Below are positions 1-7,859 of a stretch of DNA of 64,000 bases, one piece after another. Both the position numbers and the translations under genes were made by a program. Each line of letters starts with the position of its first letter. Position 1 is the stretch's first letter. Under the pieces are notes generated by a model, which saw only the letters and a program-made list of their open reading frames with translations, ran no database searches and had not been told where the DNA came from. This stretch comes from NIOZ-UU13 sp964444135 (lineage in GTDB: Bacteria; Planctomycetota; Phycisphaerae; Sedimentisphaerales; Anaerobacaceae). The stretch covers positions 1 through 64,000 of the forward strand of contig CAYUFX010000014.1 of the NCBI GenBank assembly GCA_964444135.1, written 5' to 3'.

Positions 1-134
1 CTTTTTGTGTTCAATACCATCCAGAGGCCTCACCGGGCCCGCATGATTCAAATTTGCTATTTGAGAAATTTGTAAAATTGATGGATGAATGTCAAAGCAG
101 CAAAGTCCAAATCAAGTGGGACGACTATGCCTAA
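1..134 (+). CDS. carA: Carbamoyl-phosphate synthase small subunit, C-terminal end (partial)
   Basis: Only the last 43 codons are inside the window, read from base 3 to a TAA at 132-134. The peptide contains QYHPEASPGPHDS, the C-terminal signature of the CarA glutaminase (class I amidotransferase) domain. The His and Glu of this motif are two members of the Cys-His-Glu triad that releases ammonia from glutamine for carbamoyl phosphate synthesis (pyrimidines and arginine). The cysteine lies outside the window. The following segment, with Phe-Glu-Lys-Phe spacing, also fits the family end. pyrE lies about 14 kb away on the other strand, so there is no pyrimidine operon here. A block of broken mobile genes follows directly. 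Confidence 0.88.
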   Translation, partial: FCVQYHPEASPGPHDSNLLFEKFVKLMDECQSSKVQIKWDDYA

Positions 135-190
135 TAGTTGTTAGTATTACAAAAAGTTCACAAAACGTAAGATATCTGAATCTTTCATAG

Positions 191-550
191 CCTAATTATA
201 TATATCACACAAAACCGATATCTATCACTCCAAAGTTTATACTTTTTAATCACTGGCACAATGAGCGGATTATTCTGCTTGACCCGGATATCCTTCAAGA
301 AACCCATCTTCCGCAGGAGATTAACGCAAGAGGGGACCATATAAAGGAAATCGAGGACTGCCTCAGGCCAATCACTGAGGGCAGGAAGCCCGTTAACTGC
401 TGGCTGCACGGCAGACCGGGTGCGGGCAAGACTGCGACCGCAAGGTCTATCTTGCGTAAGCTGGAGAAGGAAGCTGGCATCAGAGGCGTCTATGTCAACT
501 GCTGGGAAATCGCCTATGATATCCTGCGTAACCAATATGGGATTAAGTAG
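191..550 (+). pseudogene. Orc1/Cdc6-like AAA+ ATPase, N-terminal fragment
   Basis: An open frame without any ATG, GTG or TTG runs from after a TAG at 188-190 to a TAG at 548-550. From about 263 it reads like the start of archaeal-type Orc1/Cdc6 initiator ATPases: an LDPDILQETHLPQEI lead-in, a Walker A motif GRPGAGKT at about 416-439, then GVYVNCWE. In that family the lead-in precedes the AAA+ module, and the Walker B, sensor and winged-helix parts should follow. All of these are missing here. The frame changes abruptly into IS21 IstA-like sequence just after the stop. I infer a truncated remnant joined by deletion. Such ATPases in bacteria usually come from plasmids or lateral transfer. It could instead be another AAA+ family with a similar N-terminus. 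Confidence 0.5.
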
Positions 551-784
551 GCCAATAAGCACTATCTGAAAATCCTTGAATTGGCCGCCAAAGAGAACCA
601 AGCATCTGTTAATGAGGCTTTGCGGTTCTTAGTCAATCATGCAGACCAGATTGATTTTGATACGGTAGAACAAATGGTCAAGTCCGAACAACAGCCGCCG
701 TCTGTAACTGATGTTTATATTGGCGATATCGATCTGGACAGTTATGACTATCTGCTTGAATCAGCGGAGACATTATTGGTATGA
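551..784 (+). pseudogene. istA: IS21-family transposase IstA, C-terminal fragment
   Basis: The frame directly after the TAG at 548 encodes HYLKILELAAKENQASVNEA and ends with PPSVTDVYIGDIDLDSYDYL. This is the typical C-terminal tail of IS21 IstA transposases. The helix-turn-helix and DDE catalytic domains that make up most of the roughly 400-500 residue protein are absent. Its stop overlaps the istB start (ATGA at 781-784), which is the usual istA-istB arrangement and supports the call. The fragment cannot be an active transposase. Confidence 0.7.
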
Positions 785-1344
785 GTAAAAATGATTTGCA
801 CAAACAGCTTATAAATCTTCTCAAAGAACTTCATCTGCCCATGTTCCGTGAATATTACGCTGAGTTTGCCCAGAAGGCTATCGCTGAAGATATGGGTTAC
901 GCTCAATATCTGTTCGAGCTGACTCAGCGTGAATGTGAGGTTCGCAGAGCCAACAAGATAGCAAGGCTTGTTAAGGCTTCAAAGCTTCCGATGGAAAAGA
1001 CGATGGCAAACTTTGATTTGAAACGTTTGCCCTTGAAAATCCGTCAGCAGGTAAAGATATTTCTTGAAGGCTCATTTGTTGACAGAACTGAGAACATATT
1101 GGCCTTCGGTAGGCCGGGCAGCGGCAAAACGCACCTATTGTGCGCTATATGCCACCAGCTTGCCCTACAGGCAAAGAAGGTTTACTTTACTACGTGCGAT
1201 TCGATTGTCCAGCAGCCTCTCAGGGCCCAAAGGGACCTGGAACTTGATAAGCTACTGAAGAAGCTGTCGCGGTTCGATGTGATGATGATAGATGATTTTG
1301 GTTATGTAAAGCGGGCCAGGAAGAGGAAAAATAAGGATAAATAA
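781..1344 (+). pseudogene. istB: IS21 helper ATPase IstB, C-terminally truncated
   Basis: This 187-residue frame begins with the IstB N-terminal helical region and has Walker A GRPGSGKT at residues 110-117 and Walker B VMMIDDFG at about 167-174. IstB is an AAA+/DnaA-like ATPase that assembles on target DNA and recruits IstA. Family members are usually about 240-260 residues, and after Walker B they continue through sensor 1, arginine-finger and C-terminal helices. Here the sequence switches after DDFGYV to a short basic tail (KRARKRKNKDK) and stops, so about a quarter is missing. With istA also truncated, the element is dead. I did not find its terminal inverted repeats. Confidence 0.8.
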
Positions 1345-1474
1345 TATCGCAATTTTTGCCCCCCATGGGGGGCACTCCCTAACGGTCATAAGCTAAGGAT
1401 AAGTGTTAAGAAGAAAGGGTAGAAAAAACTGTCATTGAAGGGAAATTATAATTGACGCTGGACAACCAGTGGTT

Positions 1475-1499
1475 GTCGGTTCGAATCTGACCGTTGGCT
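1475..1499 (+). pseudogene. tRNA 3'-end fragment (T arm plus acceptor strand)
   Basis: GTCGG-TTCGAAT-CTGAC (1475-1491) forms a five-pair T stem (one G-T wobble) around a canonical seven-base T loop. It is followed by a seven-base acceptor 3' strand CGTTGGC, T and a T run. The matching 5' acceptor strand (GCCAACG), D arm and complete anticodon arm are not found upstream, so this is a fragment. Integrases often use tRNA 3' ends as attachment sites, and the fragment lies at the edge of the broken mobile genes, so it may be the residue of an att site. No second copy was seen in the window. Confidence 0.5.
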
Positions 1500-1690
1500 T
1501 TTTAATCCACTTTGCCGGTATCCTCAATGTGGTTTATGGCCAACAGGATTTGATTTCTATCTCCCTATGTGCTATGATAGTAATATTAGAGTTGGTCTCG
1601 GAATTACAGAGTATTGTGATCGGATTCATCCTTCGCAGTAGCTCTGCTACGGAGAATGGATGCAAATCCGTGGATTTGAGGTGGGCACGC

Positions 1691-3592
1691 ATGAAAAAGA
1701 GATTGTTTCTTCTATTATCAGCCGCTGTTTTAGTGATTATTTACCGAGCTGCTTGGGCAGCAGATAACCCACAACCTATCCACGCCGGAACGCGAATCAT
1801 TCACAGCGGCAATCTTGTCGTGGAAGTGGGTGACCCCGATTCGCCGGATTGTCGCTGGAACCAGGGGCTCCGGTTTTCACTCGTCGCCAATGTGATACGA
1901 GTGCAGCTCAATGACCGTGATTTCTGCTATGCGCCGATTAACGGGGGTGCTCTTGATTATTTAGGTGGGCTGCCCATGGAGTTTGATATTGGGCAGGAGC
2001 CATTTCAACCCGATCCTCCCGGATATAACGAGGGCTCTAACGGCTCTGCATTCATTAAAATCGGCGTGGGCATCCTCAGGCGCAATTCCTCGCCATACGA
2101 TTTCAGCTCCAGCTACGAGGTGGTGGAGCTGGCTCAGACCACAACCACCTGGGAGTCGGATCGGGCCCATTTCGTCCAGACCTTATCCGGAACGGCCAAC
2201 GGCTATTGTTACCGACTTGAGGAAGATGTGATTGTCAAGAATAACAGCATCCTTATGCACTATGTTTTAACGAATACCGGCACAAAGACATTCACTACAG
2301 AGCAGTACCTTCATAATTTCCTGACCTTTGGTCAAACAAATGTGGGACCCAATTATAGAGTGTACTTTCCATACCAAATGACGACATCACCCCAGGTACA
2401 GGAATGGGAACCACCGGTATTAAAGATGGTGGGCAGAGGGCTCAAGTTTGTAGACAGCAATCCACCAATGGTGGGCCTGGAGAATATGATTCTGTATACG
2501 AAAACCATCTCCAGTGTTCCCAAGACCTGGGTCTACAAACCGGATGATTACCTCGGTCCTGATATGATTGCGATAGAGCAGAGTGACATCGGCCAACGGG
2601 TCATTATTGATTCATCGCTCATATCGGCCTATGTCGGCGTTTGGACCACCTCCTACCAGGTGTCGCCCGAACAATTCTTAATCATCACCCTGGCACCCGG
2701 AGAACACGCTACGTTTACGCGTACTTACAAATTCTCAACAGATGGCTCGATGCCACAAGACTGTACAGGCGACCAAATCATCAATGGAAATGATTTGTTG
2801 ACGCTGTCCTCGGCTTGGCTAAGTGCGCCGGGCCAGGCGAATTGGAATCCCTCTTGTGATGTGTCAGATCCTGCCGACGATTGGATAAACAACAAAGACC
2901 TGGCAGTCCTGGGGCAGGTATGGCATCAAGATGCCGCCAGTCCGGCACCGGTAGCGTACTGGCCGCTGAACGAGACTGCCGGTATGGTCGCTGCGGACAG
3001 TATAGGCTCATACGATGGTTCTCTGTCGGGCTTCTCCGCGGATGATTCTCAGTGGGTGACCGGCCGTTTAGGCGGCGGCCTAAAGTTAGACGGCACGGAA
3101 GATTATGTGGAAGTAGAAAGCTATCCCGGCATTTGCGGTAAAAACCCTCGTGCAGTCTTTGCCTGGCTCAAAACGCAGGGAATTCCAATCGGCAAGCTTC
3201 CTATCGTCACCTGGGGGCAGAAGCTCCCGGGGGCATACTGGCTGCTGGAGGTCGATGAGGACCAAAGGCTCAGGCTATCCTGCGAATCAGGATTCATTTC
3301 TGCGAACGAACAGCAGGTAGGAGACGGCAATTGGCATCATGTAGCCGTTGTGCTCGATCCGGTTGAGCCTGAACGTCCACTCATGAGCGATGTCTTGCTC
3401 TATGTGGACGGCGAACGCAGAACGATTTACAAGATGCAAGAGGCGGAGATAAACACCGGCTGTATCGAAAATGTACGCATTGGCGGGGCACACGGCCCTG
3501 ATAACAATACCTTTACAGGTACCATAGATGAAGTGGCGATATTTGACGTGGTTGTGGGCCCCACCGCCGTCCGACAAGCCTATATACAATAA
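1691..3592 (+). CDS. Secreted protein with dockerin-like and LamG domains
   Basis: The protein is 633 residues. The ATG at 1691 is preferred over an upstream TTG because it gives a clear Sec signal peptide (MKKR, hydrophobic core, AWA cleavage site near residue 23). Residues about 30-350 form a beta-rich domain I do not recognise, perhaps a carbohydrate-binding or mutarotase-like sandwich. Residues about 357-413 carry a type I dockerin-like pair (DCTGDQIINGNDLLTLSSAW, then a weaker repeat with NNKDLAVLGQVW), i.e. calcium-binding F-hand repeats. Residues about 420-630 form a LamG/concanavalin-like domain (VAYWPLNETAG, DYVEV, DGNWHHVAVVLD, IGG). Dockerin-LamG combinations are common in exported planctomycete proteins, where the dockerin mark need not mean a cellulosome. 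The gene stands alone, and the next gene converges on it. The function is unknown, with polysaccharide binding likely. Confidence 0.75.
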   Translation: MKKRLFLLLSAAVLVIIYRAAWAADNPQPIHAGTRIIHSGNLVVEVGDPDSPDCRWNQGLRFSLVANVIRVQLNDRDFCYAPINGGALDYLGGLPMEFDIGQEPFQPDPPGYNEGSNGSAFIKIGVGILRRNSSPYDFSSSYEVVELAQTTTTWESDRAHFVQTLSGTANGYCYRLEEDVIVKNNSILMHYVLTNTGTKTFTTEQYLHNFLTFGQTNVGPNYRVYFPYQMTTSPQVQEWEPPVLKMVGRGLKFVDSNPPMVGLENMILYTKTISSVPKTWVYKPDDYLGPDMIAIEQSDIGQRVIIDSSLISAYVGVWTTSYQVSPEQFLIITLAPGEHATFTRTYKFSTDGSMPQDCTGDQIINGNDLLTLSSAWLSAPGQANWNPSCDVSDPADDWINNKDLAVLGQVWHQDAASPAPVAYWPLNETAGMVAADSIGSYDGSLSGFSADDSQWVTGRLGGGLKLDGTEDYVEVESYPGICGKNPRAVFAWLKTQGIPIGKLPIVTWGQKLPGAYWLLEVDEDQRLRLSCESGFISANEQQVGDGNWHHVAVVLDPVEPERPLMSDVLLYVDGERRTIYKMQEAEINTGCIENVRIGGAHGPDNNTFTGTIDEVAIFDVVVGPTAVRQAYIQ

Positions 3593-3780
3593 GGAGTGGA
3601 TCAGCTACCCCCTACTATTGTTATTAGGAACCAGAATATTCGGGAATATCTCCCAGGCATGGTCAGGCTCGCAGGAATCGCTCCGGCTCGCTAAGCTCGC
3701 CTAAGCGACGGCACACCCCTTGCTATACTAAATTTACAGAAACAATGTTACACCAACCGGCCGGGCAGACCACACAAAAA

Positions 3781-3803
3781 AAGGCCGGCTAAAAACCGGC
3801 CTT
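3781..3803 (-). terminator. Rho-independent terminator for the beta-barrel gene
   Basis: AAGGCCGG and CCGGCCTT form an eight-pair stem with a seven-base loop. On the minus strand it is followed by a run of T (bases 3780 downward). It lies 28 bases past the stop of the minus-strand gene at 3832-4653. The opposite side has only four T residues, so any plus-strand termination would be weaker. Confidence 0.8.
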
Positions 3804-3831
3804 TTGCACCCATATCAAAATAACAACAGTC

Positions 3832-4653
3832 CTAAAATTCATACTTCATGCCCAGGGTAAACCAGGTCTCGTCCTTATCATCATTGATAGACTTATCCAT
3901 CGTTATCTGGTAATAAATCCCCGGAGTAAGAGTTACGTTCTCGGCCAATTCAAAGTCCGTTGCGATACCGAAGACTGCATTTGTCCAATCATGGTCCACG
4001 CCCCATCCTCTGGGATCGACACCATCGTTATAAACAACTTCCGAGTGCAGCCTTAAAATCTGCTCGGGCAGCTCAGGCAGAAGGTCCTCTACGGGTAAGC
4101 CGTAGTCTAACATGAAAATATGGGCAAAACCCGAAGCAGTTCCAGGAGGGCCCGCGCTACCGACCAATGAGCCGCTTTCGGCAGGCCACAGCTTAACAAG
4201 AACGTAGGTTGGGACTAAACCTTCTACCGGCAAAATCTTCGGCCAGGACAAAACAGCGTGTATCTCTTGAACGTCGATTGACATACCCGGAGCTACTTCC
4301 AGAGGCGCATCCGGGAAGTTATAATACACCCATCCAAGCATATACTGTGTGGCATAAGATTCGTCGCCGAAAAGAGCGTTCTTGTAGTACACCGAGTAGT
4401 CCCAGCGCTCTTGATCTTCGTATCCGCCAGAGTTGGCCCTGTGGCCCATGACGCCGACACCAAAGCCGGTACCAAACAAATCCAGGTTAACCGACGGCTG
4501 AATTGCGCTCGTGTCATCGTAAACATCGATGCCGCGCCAGACATACTTAGTCTGAAAAGTAAGATCGACTGCTCCATGTAGCTCTCCCTGGGCCCGCACC
4601 GGAACAGTTGCCGCCATTAAAACAACGGCAGCTAACAATACTTTCTGTTTCAT
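3832..4653 (-). CDS. Outer-membrane beta-barrel protein, unknown substrate
   Basis: The protein is 273 residues with a Sec signal peptide (MKQKVLLAAVVLMAATVPVRA) and an AAGGAG-like ribosome site (AAAGGAG) before the ATG. The mature part begins ELHGAVDLTFQTKYVWRGI, close to the start of small outer-membrane proteins of the TIGR02001/TorF type, where a strand with YxWRG opens the barrel. It has alternating aromatic strands and ends in the C-terminal phenylalanine typical of barrel insertion (WFTLGMKYEF). No plug or receptor domain is visible, which points to a small porin or structural barrel. It is monocistronic with its own terminator. Confidence 0.65.
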   Translation of the reverse strand: MKQKVLLAAVVLMAATVPVRAQGELHGAVDLTFQTKYVWRGIDVYDDTSAIQPSVNLDLFGTGFGVGVMGHRANSGGYEDQERWDYSVYYKNALFGDESYATQYMLGWVYYNFPDAPLEVAPGMSIDVQEIHAVLSWPKILPVEGLVPTYVLVKLWPAESGSLVGSAGPPGTASGFAHIFMLDYGLPVEDLLPELPEQILRLHSEVVYNDGVDPRGWGVDHDWTNAVFGIATDFELAENVTLTPGIYYQITMDKSINDDKDETWFTLGMKYEF

Positions 4654-4751
4654 AACAATCTCCTTTCAAAAAACTGCATTTCACTACAAAATCCTGCTAC
4701 AACATTATATCCATAAACCCCATAAAATACCTACCATTTGCCACTTTTCCT

Positions 4752-6122
4752 TTATTCGGCGGACACCGTGGGCAGCTCAGCCAGTGCCTCTTTTATCTTC
4801 TCCTCGGGATATTCGTAATCCTTAAGTTTGCCGCTAAAGTAGGCGTCATAAGCCGCCATATCAACATGTCCATGCCCACTATGGGCAATGAGTATCGTTT
4901 TCGCTTCACCGGATTCCTTGCACTTGAGGGCTTCATCGATAGCCGCCTTAATACAATGGTTTGTCTCAGGGGCGCTGATAATACCCTCAGCGCGAGCGAA
5001 GGTTACCCCTGCCTTGAAGGTAGAAATCTGATGCTCGGCTCTTGCTTCAACAAGTCCTAATCTATGCAGGTGACATATAATAGGAGCCATCCCATGATAT
5101 CGCAGCCCTCCGGCATGGACCGGCGGGGGGATGAAACCGTGCCCGAGAGTGTACATTTTAATCAGCGGAGTAAGCTTGGCTTCATCGCCAAAGTCGTAAG
5201 CGTATGGGCCTTTGGTTACGGTAGGACAGCTTTCCGGCTCAACATTGATAATGCGCAGGTCTGGTTTTGTGCCATCAATTTTATCCTTGACGAAGGGCAA
5301 AAACAGACCGGCGAAATTTGAACCGCCACCGATACAGCCCACAATAATATCGGGGTAGGCGTCTGCCTTCTCCATCAGCTTTTTCGCCTCCAACCCATTG
5401 ACAGTTTGATGCAGCAAGACATGGTTAAGCACGCTGCCTAACGCATAATGGGTGTCATCACGGGAAACGGCGTCCTCTACAGCCTCACTGATGGCAAGGC
5501 CCAGGCTGCCGGGACAATCGGGGTCTTTTGCAAGCATATCTCGTCCTGCCTTTGTTTCAGAGCTGGGGCTGGGAACACACTTAGCACCCCAGGTCTCCAT
5601 CATTACGCGTCGGTACGGCTTCTGGTCATAGCTAATTCTGACCATATAGACCTTAATCTCAACGTCAAAGCAAGCCCCACCGAAGGATAACGCACTTCCC
5701 CACTGGCCGGCTCCGGTTTCAGTAGTGATGCGCTTGATGCCCTCCATTTTGTTGTAATAGACTTGAGCCACAGCAGTATTGGGCTTGTGGCTCCCAGGAG
5801 GGCTTGTGCCCTCATATTTGTAGAAAATCTTGGCCGGTGTATCCAAAGCTTTCTCCAATCTGTGCGCCCGAAATAGAGTGGTCGGCCTCCATAATCGATA
5901 AATATCCCGGACTTCCTCAGGAATGTCTATCCATCGCTCAGTGCTCACTTCCTGCTTGATTAGCTCCATAGGAAACAATGGAGCCAAATCGTCGGGGCCT
6001 ACCGGCTTTCCAGTGCCAGGATGCAAAACTGGTGGCAGCGGCTCAGGCAAATCTGCCAGGATGTTATACCATTGAGTAGGGATTTCATTTTCATCAAGAG
6101 TAAATTTTGTTCTTTTGTCCAT
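4752..6122 (-). CDS. trpB: Tryptophan synthase beta chain, TrpB2 type
   Basis: This 456-residue PLP enzyme condenses indole with serine to tryptophan. The length and N-terminal extension (NEIPTQWYNILADLP) mark the TrpB2 subfamily rather than the roughly 400-residue TrpB1. The PLP lysine is K113 in GSHKPNTA, the glycine-rich phosphate loop is CIGGGSNF (about 261), and AHSGHGHVD lies near the C-terminus. A strong AAGGAG site precedes the ATG. No trpA or other trp gene is nearby, which fits TrpB2 proteins that act apart from the TrpA complex as an indole-salvage or stand-alone synthase. A second, broken copy of its 5' end lies 43 bases upstream. Confidence 0.92.
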   Translation of the reverse strand: MDKRTKFTLDENEIPTQWYNILADLPEPLPPVLHPGTGKPVGPDDLAPLFPMELIKQEVSTERWIDIPEEVRDIYRLWRPTTLFRAHRLEKALDTPAKIFYKYEGTSPPGSHKPNTAVAQVYYNKMEGIKRITTETGAGQWGSALSFGGACFDVEIKVYMVRISYDQKPYRRVMMETWGAKCVPSPSSETKAGRDMLAKDPDCPGSLGLAISEAVEDAVSRDDTHYALGSVLNHVLLHQTVNGLEAKKLMEKADAYPDIIVGCIGGGSNFAGLFLPFVKDKIDGTKPDLRIINVEPESCPTVTKGPYAYDFGDEAKLTPLIKMYTLGHGFIPPPVHAGGLRYHGMAPIICHLHRLGLVEARAEHQISTFKAGVTFARAEGIISAPETNHCIKAAIDEALKCKESGEAKTILIAHSGHGHVDMAAYDAYFSGKLKDYEYPEEKIKEALAELPTVSAE

Positions 6123-6164
6123 TTTGTTCTCCTTAAGTTTATGAGTTATTCAAACTGACCGATG

Positions 6165-6278
6165 TTAAGACGTGAGGAGTTTTTCCAGAAGGCGAAGCCT
6201 TGGCATAGCTAAATCCGCCGCCAGATTATACCATTGTCGGGGAATATCACTTTCTTTCAGTTGGATTTTCTGCTCCAT
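6165..6278 (-). pseudogene. Truncated duplicate of the TrpB2 N-terminus
   Basis: A 37-codon frame from an ATG at 6278 reads MEQKIQLKESDIPRQWYNLA, then AADLAMP. This aligns with the first roughly 25 residues of the adjacent TrpB2 (DENEIPTQWYNILADLPEP). After that it loses similarity and stops at a TAA (6165-6167). The two copies share the ESDIPxQWYN-type start but differ in many positions, so this is an old paralogue that lost nearly all of its body rather than a recent tandem copy. It could be translated as a short leader peptide upstream of trpB, but there is no Trp-rich attenuator peptide (a single W). Confidence 0.6.
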
Positions 6279-6415
6279 TGCTTATCTCTCAAATCAATCA
6301 TATCAATACTGAAAACACAGAAAACGCAAAATATAGTATGACCAGAGCCATACGTCAAATAAATTTATGAAGATTTTTTCCCAGATATGGGATAAACTTA
6401 ACGCTCCACGCTTCC

Positions 6416-7639
6416 CTATTTTTCTGCAAACTCTTTCTTGAACACATCCCAAAGGGGATTATCGCGCCGCCGGATAAGCTCTTCATGCCCTTTTCCTTGC
6501 TCGCGGGCTTCCCAGTACTTCCAGCCTAACTTCTCGACACCCAGCTCGTAGTCCATCCCGTCCCAATCAGGCGACCGGTACGAATAAAAGGCCCAGTGCC
6601 AATGGTGCTCGTTAAAAATTTCGACCAAATCACTTAAGTATTCCCTGGCTCCACCGACACGCCGGTCGCATCCAAACTCCCCGACTACAATTGCTTCCGG
6701 CGGTATGTTGTACCGCTTTGCCCACTCGATTACGGACATTATACAGCGGCGCACATCGGCGGATGTCCATTGTTTAGTCTCTTCTGACCATCCGACCGGC
6801 ATTGCATCAGGATATGAGAAGCGCTCCTTGTTAACGCGGTAGGTCGTGTAGTTCCAGGGAGTGTAAAAATGAAACGAATAGAGAACCTTATCGTCCTTCA
6901 CCCGCGCCCCTGCCGCAGGGGCGGGGTTCACCGGCTTGAGGTAGCCAAAACCCTCAGGCGCCGCGTGAAACCAGCAGTCAAGAAGAATCGGGGTCTGTGA
7001 ATCTACTTGCCGAATCGCCTCCACCATTCGGCGATTGAACCGGTTCAAATCCGCCGCCGAACCTCGATTCTTCCGGAGCCACTCTTCAAAGCCCTTGATA
7101 TTTCCACCCTCGAAGCCATCTTTGCGAGCCGGATGGGGCTCGTTCAGCGGATTATACGCGACAATCGCAGAGTGGTCTTTGAGCTGCCGCGCCAGCTCCC
7201 GCCAAAAAGCCAACGCCTGCTTTTGAAATTTTTCATCCGTCCAAAGCCGGTAATCGAACTTGTAGTCATTAAGCTGCCGGTAGCGAGTCCCCGGCAGGCT
7301 GAACATAGTGAGCACAATCTTCACTTTATGCCTTTGTGCAATGTCCAGAACCTGCTTGAGCTTCTTCAAGTCAGCCGGCTCGATGCCCGTAAAATCGTCC
7401 GCATTACCTAAAAGAAAATCTCGTCCTGCGGATTGCCATGTTACCGGAGAGAGCCTGATAAATTGCAGCCCCAATTCACCAGCCGAACGAAACCAGTCTT
7501 CGGGGTCCTTTCCGCCGTCTCCGTTGGCCCCTTTGCGCTGCTCGCCCCAGAACGCCAGCTTCTCATCAGACACCGCCGCCGACGCGTTTACAACAAGGAG
7601 CACGAACGCCAGCAAGCCAACTTGTCGAAGGATTGTCAT
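6416..7639 (-). CDS. Secreted glycoside hydrolase family 5 enzyme
   Basis: The protein is 407 residues with a Sec signal peptide (cleavage near NASA, residue 21) and an AAGGAG ribosome site. The TIM-barrel landmarks of GH5 are present: acid/base glutamate E167 in NPLNEPH, SFHFYTPW at about 255-262, and nucleophile E321 in VVGEFGC. Family members cleave beta-1,4 glucans, mannans and related polymers by a retaining mechanism. The subfamily and substrate cannot be fixed from reading alone. No carbohydrate-binding module is attached. It is probably exported to the periplasm or medium and fits the polysaccharide-degrading profile of the window. Confidence 0.85.
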   Translation of the reverse strand: MTILRQVGLLAFVLLVVNASAAVSDEKLAFWGEQRKGANGDGGKDPEDWFRSAGELGLQFIRLSPVTWQSAGRDFLLGNADDFTGIEPADLKKLKQVLDIAQRHKVKIVLTMFSLPGTRYRQLNDYKFDYRLWTDEKFQKQALAFWRELARQLKDHSAIVAYNPLNEPHPARKDGFEGGNIKGFEEWLRKNRGSAADLNRFNRRMVEAIRQVDSQTPILLDCWFHAAPEGFGYLKPVNPAPAAGARVKDDKVLYSFHFYTPWNYTTYRVNKERFSYPDAMPVGWSEETKQWTSADVRRCIMSVIEWAKRYNIPPEAIVVGEFGCDRRVGGAREYLSDLVEIFNEHHWHWAFYSYRSPDWDGMDYELGVEKLGWKYWEAREQGKGHEELIRRRDNPLWDVFKKEFAEK

Positions 7640-7859
7640 AGCTTCTCCTTAGACCATAAAAAATCAAAACCAAAAATCGCAGATCCGCCATAGCTTTAGC
7701 TAAGGTGGACTAAAATCCCAGCTAAGGTTATTTGTTAGGGACAGTCAATGTTTTCTGTGGACCGTCCAAGGCCAATAATAAGTGGCTGTTCGATTATTCT
7801 AATATTTCACCCCGCCTGTACAATCTAAGGTCAAACAAAATACAAATGCAAACCAGACT

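Noticed and set aside
1469..1690. 74-codon upstream extension of the dockerin-LamG gene from a TTG
   Set aside because: It would start inside the tRNA fragment, has no ribosome site, and the downstream ATG gives a perfect signal peptide.
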